NCBI GenBank assembly: GCA_903832285.1
Contig: CAILAY010000009.1
Coordinates: 212,198-276,197 of the forward strand
DNA: 64,000 bases
Source: an uncultured beta proteobacterium
GTDB taxonomy: Bacteria > Pseudomonadota > Gammaproteobacteria > Burkholderiales > Burkholderiaceae_C
Direction: 5' to 3'
Every line of letters starts with the position of its first letter. The stretch's first letter is position 1. Shown one piece after another: positions 39,555 to 48,175 of the stretch. The notes under the pieces were generated by a model. The model did no database searches. It had not been told where the DNA came from and was given only the letters and a program-made list of their open reading frames with translations. The position numbers and the translations under genes were made by a program.

Positions 39555-40784
39555 TCAGTTGGCCAGGCCGGACCAGAGTTCATTCAGATCAGGAAAACGC
39601 CAATCTTCCGGATTTTCGCGTGCCGCAATTTGTTCGTTGCCGCCCGGGCGCGACAAGTCGATGACTTCGGGCAGGATGCGCATTCCGCTCTTGGTGGAAT
39701 AGAACACCTTGACCATGGGCGCGAGCAAAGACTGCGCATTCTGTTCGGTCACGACACCGATGCGCCCCGAGCTCAAGCGTACGAGCGAGCCAACGGGGTA
39801 GATTCCCAGGCTCTTCACGAAGGCATGAAACACCTGCGGGTCGAAGTGCCCTTGGGTCCATTCGGCCATCTTCTTGATTGACTCGGCTGGATCCCAGCCG
39901 GCTTTGTAGGGCCGGTTCGACGTGATGGCGTCATACACATCGCATACCGCACCCATCCGGGCATAGAGGCTGATCTCGTCACCCTTCAGGCGCTTTGGGT
40001 AGCCCGAACCGTCCATCTTCTCATGGTGGTGCAGGCACACGTCCAGTGTGACCGCATCCACACGTTCACCGCCCTCCAGCATGGAGTAGCCCCGCTGGGG
40101 ATGGCTCTTGATGACGTTGAATTCAGCGTCGGTGAGCTTCCCGGGCTTGTTCAGCACCTCCATCGGCATCGCCGCTTTTCCCAAGTCGTGCAACAGTCCA
40201 GCCACCCCCAGTGACCGGCTCACCGGCTCGTCCAATTGAAGTTGTCTGGCCAACCCGATCATCAGCGCGCACACCGCAACGGAGTGCATGTAGGTGTAGT
40301 CGTCGGCCGTCTTCAAGCGTGCCAGGCTGATAAGGGCCCCGGGGTTGCGTGTGATCGAATCAGAGATTTCTTCGACCATGCGCTGCGCGCCGGCGGTGTT
40401 AATTGTCTGACCCATGCGGGCCTCGGCGAACATGGAAGCCACGGCCAGTTTGGAGCGAGCGCAAATCATGCTGGCACGGTCCAATTCTTCGGACATGGGC
40501 AAAGGTGCACTCTTGCGCCCGGTGACGGCCATGCGCTGCAACTCGGCTTCCACTTGTTGCACTGAATCGGACTCGGACAGCACTGCCACGCCAGGCGCTA
40601 CGTCCAGCCCCAGAGAGGCATCGATCCAAACTTCCTTGATGCTGCTGGCGACAATGCTGGCGATGTCATCCGGATCCCGGATCACAAAGCTGTTGCGCCA
40701 GAAGGGATGTTCCATCCACGGGCCACAAAACTCTTTCAAATACATACCGACAGTGAGCTGGCTGACGCTGATTCGCTTGAGCAT
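39555..40784 (-). CDS. HD-GYP domain protein (putative cyclic-di-GMP phosphodiesterase)
   Basis: A 409-residue protein with an N-terminal DUF3391-type domain ([14 protein letters not shown]) and an HD-GYP domain: [11 protein letters not shown] with the metal-binding [13 protein letters not shown], and [11 protein letters not shown] carrying the GYP signature. Such proteins hydrolyse cyclic di-GMP. No sensor or membrane segment is visible. ATG 40784 starts with no clear ribosome-binding site; an in-frame TTG is 18 bp upstream. It is divergent from recG and upstream of queA. Confidence 0.92.
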   Translation of the reverse strand: MLKRISVSQLTVGMYLKEFCGPWMEHPFWRNSFVIRDPDDIASIVASSIKEVWIDASLGLDVAPGVAVLSESDSVQQVEAELQRMAVTGRKSAPLPMSEELDRASMICARSKLAVASMFAEARMGQTINTAGAQRMVEEISDSITRNPGALISLARLKTADDYTYMHSVAVCALMIGLARQLQLDEPVSRSLGVAGLLHDLGKAAMPMEVLNKPGKLTDAEFNVIKSHPQRGYSMLEGGERVDAVTLDVCLHHHEKMDGSGYPKRLKGDEISLYARMGAVCDVYDAITSNRPYKAGWDPAESIKKMAEWTQGHFDPQVFHAFVKSLGIYPVGSLVRLSSGRIGVVTEQNAQSLLAPMVKVFYSTKSGMRILPEVIDLSRPGGNEQIAARENPEDWRFPDLNELWSGLAN

Positions 40785-40868
40785 TTTTTGAGTGTATGCC
40801 AAACCACCGACAGGCTACACCCACCGCAAGGCAAAATCCGCTTGTACCTGATCGATACTCCGAATCCC

Positions 40869-43019
40869 ATGGCCACTGCTCTGAGCTATCCGCAAAAGGC
40901 TTTGCACAAGCTCGGATTGGTACGCGATATCGATCTGGCGTTGCACTTGCCGCTGCGCTACGAAGACGAAACCCGTATCTCGCATTTGCGCGACGCGCGC
41001 GAAGGCGAGCTGCTGCAGATCGAGGCCACGGTGACGGCGTGTCAGGTCATTGCGCGGCCTCGCCGTCAGTTGCTGGTGACGGTGGACGACGGCTCCGATG
41101 CCTGTGTTTTGCGCTTCTTCACCTACTATCCGTCGATGCAAAAGGCGCTTGCTGTGGGTGCGCGCTTGCGCATTCGCGGTGAAGTCAGAGGCGGCAGGGC
41201 GGGCTGGACCATGATGCATCCCACGTTCAAGGCAGCGGGCGGTGAACTGCCCAAAGCCTTGACGCCGGTATACCCTACTGTTGCCGGTTTGCCGCAGGCC
41301 TATTTGCGCAAGGCGGTGCTTGGCGGGTTGGCACGGGCCGATTTGTCCGACACGTTTCCAACCGGTGACACCGCATGGAAGGTGGCATGGAGCGGATGGG
41401 GCCTGCGCGATGCGCTCTCGTTTCTGCATCAACCGGCTTCGGATGAGGCTCTTGCTGCGCTCGAAGACCGCAGTCATCCAGCATGGCAGCGCCTCAAAGC
41501 CGAGGAATTGCTGGCGCAACAGCTCTCCCAATTGCAGGCCAAGCGGGGACGCGACGCGCTCCAGGCGCCGCGGTTGCAGCCTTCGCCTTGCGCTGCGGGC
41601 GAGGTGGGCCTGGCGGAGAAGTTGCTGGCCGCCTTGCCATTTGCCCTGACGGCAGCGCAACGCCGGGTCAACACGGAAATCGCACACGACCTGACCCGTG
41701 CCGTGCCCATGCACCGGTTATTGCAAGGTGACGTGGGGTCTGGCAAGACCGTGCTCGCGGCGCTGGCGGCGGCGTTGTGCATCGACGCGGGCTGGCAATG
41801 CGCGCTCATGGCGCCCACTGAGATCCTGGCGCAACAGCACTTCAGCAAGCTCATTGCATGGCTCGAGCCATTGGGGATTCGTACGGCGTGGCTCACGGGG
41901 AGCCAAAAGACCAAGGAGCGTCGCGCCATGCTGGCGCTGATCGCCAGCGGCGAGGCTGCACTGGTGGTTGGCACGCACGCGGTGATTCAGGACAAGGTGC
42001 AGTTCAGGAATCTGGCGCTGGCCATCATTGACGAACAGCACCGCTTTGGCGTGGCGCAGCGACTGGCGCTTCGCAACAAGATGAACCTTACATCGGAGTC
42101 CTCCCCCGGCGGGGGCAGGGTTGCGAAGGTGGCCAACGACAAGCACGAACAGGACGAGGCTGGTGCCCAACTCCATCCTCATCTCCTCATGATGACTGCC
42201 ACACCCATTCCGCGCACGCTCGCCATGAGCTATTACGCCGACCTGGAAGTCTCCACTCTGGACGAATTGCCGCCAGGGCGCACGCCCATCATCACCAAAC
42301 TCGTGCACGACCGGCGTCGCGATCAGGTGATAGAGCGCATCCGCGCGCAGATTACCCAAGGTCGGCAGGTCTACTGGGTCTGTCCCTTGATTGAAGAAAG
42401 TGAATCCCTGGACTTGGCCAATGCCACGCAAACCCACCTCGAATTGAGCGCTGCACTGCGCGACCCTGTTGCTCCCGTAACGGTGGGCCTGTTGCATTCG
42501 CGCATGTCGACGGGAGAAAAGAGAGCCGTGATGTCACAGTTCACTGCGGGGCAGTTGCAGGTGCTGGTGAGTACCACGGTGATCGAAGTCGGGGTCGACG
42601 TTCCCAACGCATCGCTGATGATCGTGGAGCATGCCGAACGTTTTGGTTTGAGCCAGTTGCACCAGCTTCGTGGGCGTGTGGGGCGTGGTGCCGCTGCCTC
42701 TGCCTGCGTGCTACTTTATTCCACGGGCGACGCACCGCGCCTGGCTGAAACGGCACGGGAGCGCCTAAAAGCCATGGTCGATACCGGCGATGGCTTTGAA
42801 ATTGCGAGGCGCGATCTGGAGATTCGCGGCCCCGGCGAGTTTTTGGGTGCGCGTCAATCGGGCGCAGCGCTGCTGCGTTTTGCCGATCTGAATACGGACA
42901 CCGCGTTGCTGGAATGGGCGCGGATCATGGCGCCGAAAATGCTGGATCAGTATCCGGAGCTGGCGCGGCGTCACATCGATCGCTGGCTTGGCGGCAAGGC
43001 CGAATACCTCAAGGCCTGA
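40869..43019 (+). CDS. recG: ATP-dependent DNA helicase RecG
   Basis: Branch-migration helicase that acts on stalled forks and Holliday junctions. The 716-residue protein has an N-terminal wedge domain (RYEDETRI near residue 35), Walker A GDVGSGKT near residue 287, IIDEQHRFG near 387, and the C-terminal helicase motifs (STTVIEVGVDVPNAS, QLRGRVGRG). Between LRNKMNLT and HPHLLMMTATPIP an insertion of about 23 residues (SESSPGGGRVAKV...AGAQ) separates motif II from motif III. ATG 40869 is the chosen start; the frame is open further upstream. Confidence 0.96.
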   Translation: MATALSYPQKALHKLGLVRDIDLALHLPLRYEDETRISHLRDAREGELLQIEATVTACQVIARPRRQLLVTVDDGSDACVLRFFTYYPSMQKALAVGARLRIRGEVRGGRAGWTMMHPTFKAAGGELPKALTPVYPTVAGLPQAYLRKAVLGGLARADLSDTFPTGDTAWKVAWSGWGLRDALSFLHQPASDEALAALEDRSHPAWQRLKAEELLAQQLSQLQAKRGRDALQAPRLQPSPCAAGEVGLAEKLLAALPFALTAAQRRVNTEIAHDLTRAVPMHRLLQGDVGSGKTVLAALAAALCIDAGWQCALMAPTEILAQQHFSKLIAWLEPLGIRTAWLTGSQKTKERRAMLALIASGEAALVVGTHAVIQDKVQFRNLALAIIDEQHRFGVAQRLALRNKMNLTSESSPGGGRVAKVANDKHEQDEAGAQLHPHLLMMTATPIPRTLAMSYYADLEVSTLDELPPGRTPIITKLVHDRRRDQVIERIRAQITQGRQVYWVCPLIEESESLDLANATQTHLELSAALRDPVAPVTVGLLHSRMSTGEKRAVMSQFTAGQLQVLVSTTVIEVGVDVPNASLMIVEHAERFGLSQLHQLRGRVGRGAAASACVLLYSTGDAPRLAETARERLKAMVDTGDGFEIARRDLEIRGPGEFLGARQSGAALLRFADLNTDTALLEWARIMAPKMLDQYPELARRHIDRWLGGKAEYLKA

Positions 43020-43025
43020 GAAACG

Positions 43026-43081
43026 TTCGTGCTACGGCTGCGAAGCACGCCGAGTCATGAAGGTTTGTTCCTTCAAGGTAA
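43026..43081 (+). repeat. 56-bp intergenic repeat, copy 2
   Basis: Starts TTCGTGCTACGG and ends TTCCTTCAAGGTAA; 45 of 56 positions match the copy at 17197-17252. A small stem TGAAGG/CCTTCA is perfect in this copy. It fills the gap between convergent recG and amt. Confidence 0.7.
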
Positions 43082-43086
43082 TGACA

Positions 43087-44289
43087 CTACCAGTTGGCTT
43101 CGCGCTCTGCGGTCGCGCCAATCTTGTGGATCGTCAGATCGGCGCCTTCAAACTCTTCTTCCTGACTCAGGCGCAGGCCGATTGTGGTTTTGATTGCGCC
43201 GTAAACCAGATAGCCGCCGCCAAGTGCCCAGACTACGCCCAGGGCGGTTCCAAGAAACTGGGCCCAGAAACTCACCCCGCCCATGCCACCCAGGAACTTG
43301 CAGCCGAAGATCCCGGCGGCCAAGCCGCCCCAAGTGCCGCACAGGCCGTGCAACGGCCACACACCCAGCACGTCGTCAATCTTCCAGGTGTTCTGCGTGA
43401 GCGTGAACAGACGCACAAAAATCGCGCCAGCGATGGCGCCGGTGATCAAGGCGCCCAGGGGATGCATCAAATCCGATCCGGCGCACACCGCCACGAGTCC
43501 GGCCAGCGGACCGTTGTAGACAAAGCCCGGGTCATTCTTGCCCAGCGCCAGCGCGGCCAAGGTGCCTCCCACCATGGCCATGAGCGAGTTCACCGCGACT
43601 AGGCCGGAGATCTTGTCGATGGTCTGCGCGCTCATGACGTTGAAGCCAAACCAGCCCACCGTCAAAATCCAGGCGCCCAGTGCCAGGAACGGAATACTGG
43701 ACGGTGGGTGGGCCGAGATCGATCCATCCTTGCGGTAGCGATTGCTGCGTGCACCCAGCAGCAACACGGCCGGCAACGCCAGCCAGCCGCCGACCGCATG
43801 TACCACGACCGAGCCGGCGAAGTCGTGAAATTCCTGTCCCGTCAGACCTTTGATCCAGGCTTGAATGCCGAAAGCCTGGTTCCAGACCACGCCCTCGTAC
43901 AACGGATAAACCAAACCGACGATCACACCCGTGGCCAGCAGTTGTGGCCAAAACCTTGCGCGTTCAGCAATGCCGCCGGATATGATGGCCGGTATGGCAG
44001 CGGCGAACGTGAGCAGGAAGAAGAACTTGACCAGCTCATAGCCGTTCTTTGCCGCAAGTTGCTCGGCACCGACAAAGAAGCTGGTGCCATAGGCAACGGC
44101 GTAACCCACCATGAAATACACCACTGTGGAGACCGAAAAATCCACCAGAATTTTGACCAGGGCGTTGACCTGATTCTTCTTGCGTACCGTGCCAAGCTCC
44201 AGAAAGGCAAATCCGGCGTGCATCGCCAGCACCATGACGCCGCCCAACAAAATGAATAGGGCGTCAGAGCCCTGTTTTAGTGCTTCCAT
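43087..44289 (-). CDS. amt: Ammonium transporter (first of two)
   Basis: Amt/Rh family channel, 400 residues, about eleven helices, without an evident cleavable signal peptide. The pore histidines are in DFAGSVVVHAVGG and in VWPLHGLCGTWGG; the latter form, with WPL before the histidine, marks a different Amt subgroup from the amtB gene at 51 kb. FFFLLTFAAAIPAIISGGIAER is the phenylalanine-gate and helix-3/4 region. A sigma54-type promoter lies upstream and the leader folds into a stem. No PII gene is attached to this copy. Confidence 0.95.
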   Translation of the reverse strand: MEALKQGSDALFILLGGVMVLAMHAGFAFLELGTVRKKNQVNALVKILVDFSVSTVVYFMVGYAVAYGTSFFVGAEQLAAKNGYELVKFFFLLTFAAAIPAIISGGIAERARFWPQLLATGVIVGLVYPLYEGVVWNQAFGIQAWIKGLTGQEFHDFAGSVVVHAVGGWLALPAVLLLGARSNRYRKDGSISAHPPSSIPFLALGAWILTVGWFGFNVMSAQTIDKISGLVAVNSLMAMVGGTLAALALGKNDPGFVYNGPLAGLVAVCAGSDLMHPLGALITGAIAGAIFVRLFTLTQNTWKIDDVLGVWPLHGLCGTWGGLAAGIFGCKFLGGMGGVSFWAQFLGTALGVVWALGGGYLVYGAIKTTIGLRLSQEEEFEGADLTIHKIGATAEREANW

Positions 44290-44311
44290 TGATGAGTCCC
44301 GGGGAAAATTG

Positions 44312-44355
44312 CATTACTTTGGTGCGGAAATTCCTTCCCGCACAGACGCACCAAT
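44312..44355 (-). promoter_or_regulatory. Stem-loop in amt 5' leader
   Basis: On the minus strand ATTGGTGCG...CGCACCAA form a stem around an inner GCGGGAA/TTTCCGC, in the predicted leader between the sigma54-type promoter and the start codon. It may affect translation or mRNA stability. Confidence 0.4.
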
Positions 44356-44359
44356 AGCA

Positions 44360-44375
44360 TGCAAATATCGGGCCA
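44360..44375 (-). promoter_or_regulatory. Sigma54-type promoter of amt
   Basis: Minus strand TGGCCCGATATTTGCA matches the -24/-12 consensus TGGCACGNNNNTTGCW except for one base. GG and GC have the required 12-bp offset. The start codon is about 70 bp downstream. This suggests NtrC-dependent expression under nitrogen limitation. Confidence 0.75.
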
Positions 44376-44389
44376 AAACGGTGCCTGGC

Positions 44390-44701
44390 TCAGTGCATCA
44401 CAACCGGGTTTTGTGCCAATTCGGCATATTGTCCCAGCGTATCCTCAACCTCGTCCTGCGTCGGCGGGTTAAGTTGCCATGCCAGAATATGGCGCTGGAA
44501 CAGTTCAGCCCAAGACCCGTCGAGATACACCTCCTTGCCGGATCGCTTGTCCACGATCTCGAAGCCGTGGCGCTCCAGAACCGGAAACCGCGGCCCCTCC
44601 TCGGACAGCGTAGAGGCGACCTCTACCTCGCGCTGCTGTGGCATGGTCAAGCCCTGCATGTGGACCACCACAAAGTGTTCCGAGTCATAAAGCATCTTCA
44701 T
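44390..44701 (-). CDS. DUF3567 family protein
   Basis: A 103-residue soluble protein starting KMLYDSEHFVVVHMQG, the typical beginning of DUF3567 proteins of Burkholderiales; GFEIVDKRSGKEVYLDG in the middle is also conserved. ATG 44701 is taken as start. The function is unknown. The end of the gene is next to the sigma54-type promoter of amt. Confidence 0.85.
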   Translation of the reverse strand: MKMLYDSEHFVVVHMQGLTMPQQREVEVASTLSEEGPRFPVLERHGFEIVDKRSGKEVYLDGSWAELFQRHILAWQLNPPTQDEVEDTLGQYAELAQNPVVMH

Positions 44702-44821
44702 AGCGCTGGTTCTCCCTGGTTTTTCTGATCCCGCGAACTGCGCGCGACATGAATTACATGGCCATGCGTAGCCCCATTTCAAGAGCAAGGGTCGCGGTCT
44801 ACCACCGAGAGCTGACTGAAT

Positions 44822-45907
44822 TCACGGTGCCAGGCTGGCGCGCCATTTCTGGTCGACATAATCGCCGTTGTCCTGACTCAGGCGCAAGCGCACTGGCAAA
44901 TAGCCCATCGAAGGAGCCAGCCACAGATCCAGTTTCTGGTCATAGGCACTGCGTGGATGGCGGCTCAGCTTGACGCCCGTGACGCTACCGCCGGGAAGTT
45001 TCAGGACTTCGGACGCACCCACCGTGAACTGCCAGTCTTCAGCGTCGCGCGGGCCTACGACCTGCAGGGCAATGGTCGTTCCCGGCGGGTATCGAGAAGG
45101 CCCACCCGCAAGGATGGCGCCCAGTTGGAGCACCACACTCAAACGATCCTGCGCACCAGCGAGCAAGTTGGCGCTGGGAGCGTTTGAACTGAACACGATG
45201 ATGCCCTTGTCGCGCTCAAAATGAGCCGCCAGTTCGCTGCGCGCCTTGTCCAGGAAGCGTGTTGGTTCAAGCCCCAAACCGCCGATCCGCCCGGTACTGA
45301 TCTGGGAGCGCGAGCCCAGAAGGATCACCTTGATCTCCAACTTTGCGCTGTACTGTTGCCCATCCTGCTGCCAGAGCAGTTCGGAGTTCGCGCTATAAGG
45401 AAAACCCTTGACTTCGCCCACTACGTCGTACTCCAGGCGTGCAGATACCGGCACCGCAAAATTGGGAGCCACTGCGTCGCGCTTGGCCACGGACGGTTCG
45501 GGCACGGACTCCGCTGGGGCGAGCGCAAACAACGTCGCAGCAGCCGGTTCAGTCGCCGGCGTCAACAACACCGTGGGTGCGGCGTCGAGGCCGGAGGCTG
45601 TCGTCATCGTCTGCGGACCTGCCGCGCGTGAGGTCGTGTTGAATTGGCCATCGCCGGACACCGCGCGCCTGGGGTGGGTGGGAGCGACCGCCACGCGTGG
45701 CGGGTTTGTTGCTGCCAACGTGCGCAGCACAAGAGCACGTCTTTGGGGCTGTTGTTCAGGACTGACGAGACCTGGCAAGCCCATGAGCAACAGCCAATGA
45801 CCGAGTACCACGAAAGCGGTAATCGGGCCCAGCCCGGCGGCGTGTGTGCTTGTCTTATACAAAATCGTGTTCACTAGAATCGGAACCTGTTCAGGATGCA
45901 AACCCAC
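44822..45907 (-). CDS. DUF3108 domain membrane-anchored protein
   Basis: Up to 361 residues: a hydrophobic segment (about residues 26-48, AFVVLGHWLLLMGLPGLV), a long Ala/Pro/Thr-rich linker, and a DUF3108-type C-terminal domain (LEYDVVGEVKGFPYSANSELLW, LSVVLQLGAILAGG, SRHPRSAYDQKLDLWLAP). The domain is expected in the periplasm. Start is uncertain: GTG 45907 is used, GTG 45874 is possible. No function is known; related proteins are sometimes linked to cell-envelope roles. Confidence 0.75.
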   Translation of the reverse strand: MGLHPEQVPILVNTILYKTSTHAAGLGPITAFVVLGHWLLLMGLPGLVSPEQQPQRRALVLRTLAATNPPRVAVAPTHPRRAVSGDGQFNTTSRAAGPQTMTTASGLDAAPTVLLTPATEPAAATLFALAPAESVPEPSVAKRDAVAPNFAVPVSARLEYDVVGEVKGFPYSANSELLWQQDGQQYSAKLEIKVILLGSRSQISTGRIGGLGLEPTRFLDKARSELAAHFERDKGIIVFSSNAPSANLLAGAQDRLSVVLQLGAILAGGPSRYPPGTTIALQVVGPRDAEDWQFTVGASEVLKLPGGSVTGVKLSRHPRSAYDQKLDLWLAPSMGYLPVRLRLSQDNGDYVDQKWRASLAP

Positions 45908-45955
45908 TATTCGACAAGCCCCAGTGGCCTGCTCTGACCGCCAGGATATCCACTC

Positions 45956-46939
45956 ATGAAACTTGCCACCTACAAAGACGGTTCACGCGACGGCCAACTG
46001 GTCGTGGTGTCGCGTGACTTGAGCTCAGCGCATTATGCGACCGGCATCGCGCACCGGTTGCAGCAGCTGCTGGACGACTGGAGTTTTGTCGCGCCCCAAT
46101 TACAGGACCTGTACGACTCCCTGAATCAAGGGAAGGCGCGTCACGCCTTCCCCTTCAACCCCTCCCAATGCATGGCACCTTTGCCGCGAGCCTATCAGCG
46201 GGTCGAAGGCTGCGCCTATCTCAACCACATGGAACTGACGCACAGGGCGCGCAACGCCACCGTGCCAGAGAGTTTTTATACCGATCCCTTGATGCATCAG
46301 GGCGGCAGCTACGACTTTCTGGGTCCGTGCGACGATGTCGCGTGCGTGAGCGAATCCCACGGCATCGACTTCGAAGCCGAACTCGCGGTCGTCACCGCCG
46401 ATGTCGCCATAGGTGCCACGCCCGAGCAAGCTCTGGACCGAATTCGCCTGGTGATGCTTGCCAACAGCGTGAGCCTGCGGCGGCTGATTTCGGCAGAGCT
46501 TGTCGAGGGCATTGGATCTGCACGAAGCAAACCCGCCACGGCTTTCAGTCCGGTGGCAGTGACGCCGGACGAACTGGGCGACGCCTGGGATCGGGGGCGA
46601 GTGCACCTGACGCTGCAAGTCACGTGGAATGATCGCAAAGTTGGCCTGTGCGAGGCCGGGCCGGAAATGACTTTTCACTTCGGCCAGCTCATCGCCCATC
46701 GCTGCAAAACCCGCACTGTGCGCGCCGGCTCCGTCGTCAGCTGCGGCGCGGTGAGCAACAAGGACTGGAGCCGCGGTTATGGCTGCATCGCCGAAAAGCG
46801 TGCCATGGAAACCATTCAGGACGGCCAGCCCACGACCGAGTTCATGCGATTCGGCGACAGTATCCGCATGGAGATGAAGGGTCGCGACGGTGCCAGCGTC
46901 TTTGGCGCCATCGATCAGAAGATTGTGGCTGTGCGCTAG
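45956..46939 (+). CDS. Fumarylacetoacetate hydrolase family protein
   Basis: A 327-residue FAH-superfamily enzyme. Metal ligands are visible in GIDFEAELAVVTADV (the E-x-E motif) and the SYDFLGPCDD region; KPATAFSPVAVTPDELG and SVVSCGAVSNKD are further family segments. Such enzymes cleave C-C bonds in aromatic or amino acid breakdown; the substrate here is not evident. It starts 48 bp from the divergent DUF3108 gene and its stop overlaps the convergent MFS gene stop. Confidence 0.9.
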   Translation: MKLATYKDGSRDGQLVVVSRDLSSAHYATGIAHRLQQLLDDWSFVAPQLQDLYDSLNQGKARHAFPFNPSQCMAPLPRAYQRVEGCAYLNHMELTHRARNATVPESFYTDPLMHQGGSYDFLGPCDDVACVSESHGIDFEAELAVVTADVAIGATPEQALDRIRLVMLANSVSLRRLISAELVEGIGSARSKPATAFSPVAVTPDELGDAWDRGRVHLTLQVTWNDRKVGLCEAGPEMTFHFGQLIAHRCKTRTVRAGSVVSCGAVSNKDWSRGYGCIAEKRAMETIQDGQPTTEFMRFGDSIRMEMKGRDGASVFGAIDQKIVAVR

Positions 46940-48132
46940 TGCTCCGGCACCCGGGACCGGTGTTGTGCCAGCCACAGCGCCCCGACTGCCGCGATGCTTG
47001 CCATCAACAACAACCACAGGCCCAACCCATAGCCGATTTGCGCGTTCCACAACATTCCCAGCATCAGCGGCGCTCCTGCGCGGGCCAGGGCCAGTGGGAC
47101 GCCCAAAGCGCCGTTGAGCGACGCCATATGCGCGCGGCTCACGTATTGCGCCATAGCGGTGCCTTTCACAATCGTTAACATGCCATTGCCCAAGCCGTAC
47201 AGCAGCACGAATAGCAACGCAGCCTCACCATGGCCGCTGCCCAGAATAAGCGCTAGCAGGCCCAGCGGAATGAGCATCGGGATGATGCGATTCGCCACAT
47301 GCACGTCAAAGCGGTATTCGAAGAAATAAAGCAGTAAACGCCCCAGCACTTGAATGATGCCCATACTGGCCGGGATGGCGATGACCCATGACTCGCTCAA
47401 GCCGGTCTCGCGCAACAGGCTCACCATGTGGGCCGGCAAGGCTGCGGTCACGCCCATCATAAGCACCACAAATGCGCTGATCAGAATAAAGGTCGGACTG
47501 CGCAGGTACTGGCTGATGGGCGGGACTGGGAGACGCTGCATCTTGGGGCAGACCGTGCGCGACGGGCCGCGCAACATGACCGCGTGAATCGGGACGCAGA
47601 GCAGCAAGTTGAACAAACCCAGTAAAAGCAATGCGTGACGCCAACCAAACAAATGGATAAGCGACGCGGTCAGGGGTGTGAACACCGTGCTGGCCAGTCC
47701 ACCTAGAAAGGTCAGGGTGATGATGGCGCGGCGAAAATCATTTGGGTAACGCCGGGTGATGACCGCAAAGGCGGGCGTGTAAAGTGTTGCCGAGAGCGCG
47801 ACCCCCAAGCCTGTCCACACTGCATAAAAGGCCGCCAGACTGTGGACTTGACTGTGCGCTGCCAGGCACAGCACCACCAGCAGTGAGCCGCCTGTCATGA
47901 CCGCGCGCTCGTGGCCCTGTTCGATCCAGCGGCCCACCGGATACGCCAGCAGACCTTCGGCCAGCAGTGCCAGGCTGAAGGCGAGCGAGGATTGTGCCCG
48001 GCTCAATCCCAACTCGCGCTCCAGTGGCTCCATCAAAACCGCGAACGCATAGAAGACGCTACCCCAAGTGATGAGTTGTGCCAGCGATAGCCAGCCCACG
48101 AGATGGCGGTGCTGAGCTTGGGTGTGGGCCAT
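46936..48132 (-). CDS. Major facilitator superfamily transporter
   Basis: A 398-residue permease with about 12 helices. The N-terminal QLITWGSVFYAFAVLMEPLERELGLSRAQ and the loop YPNDFRRAIITLTFLGGLASTVFTPL are typical of MFS proteins of the oxalate/formate-like or general group. ATG 48132 (MAHTQAQ) is taken from family length. The substrate is unknown. Its stop overlaps the FAH gene stop. Confidence 0.88.
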   Translation of the reverse strand: MAHTQAQHRHLVGWLSLAQLITWGSVFYAFAVLMEPLERELGLSRAQSSLAFSLALLAEGLLAYPVGRWIEQGHERAVMTGGSLLVVLCLAAHSQVHSLAAFYAVWTGLGVALSATLYTPAFAVITRRYPNDFRRAIITLTFLGGLASTVFTPLTASLIHLFGWRHALLLLGLFNLLLCVPIHAVMLRGPSRTVCPKMQRLPVPPISQYLRSPTFILISAFVVLMMGVTAALPAHMVSLLRETGLSESWVIAIPASMGIIQVLGRLLLYFFEYRFDVHVANRIIPMLIPLGLLALILGSGHGEAALLFVLLYGLGNGMLTIVKGTAMAQYVSRAHMASLNGALGVPLALARAGAPLMLGMLWNAQIGYGLGLWLLLMASIAAVGALWLAQHRSRVPEH

Positions 48133-48175
48133 AGTTCCATTATGGCCAGCACGGTATGCCGACGCCGGTGGGGTC

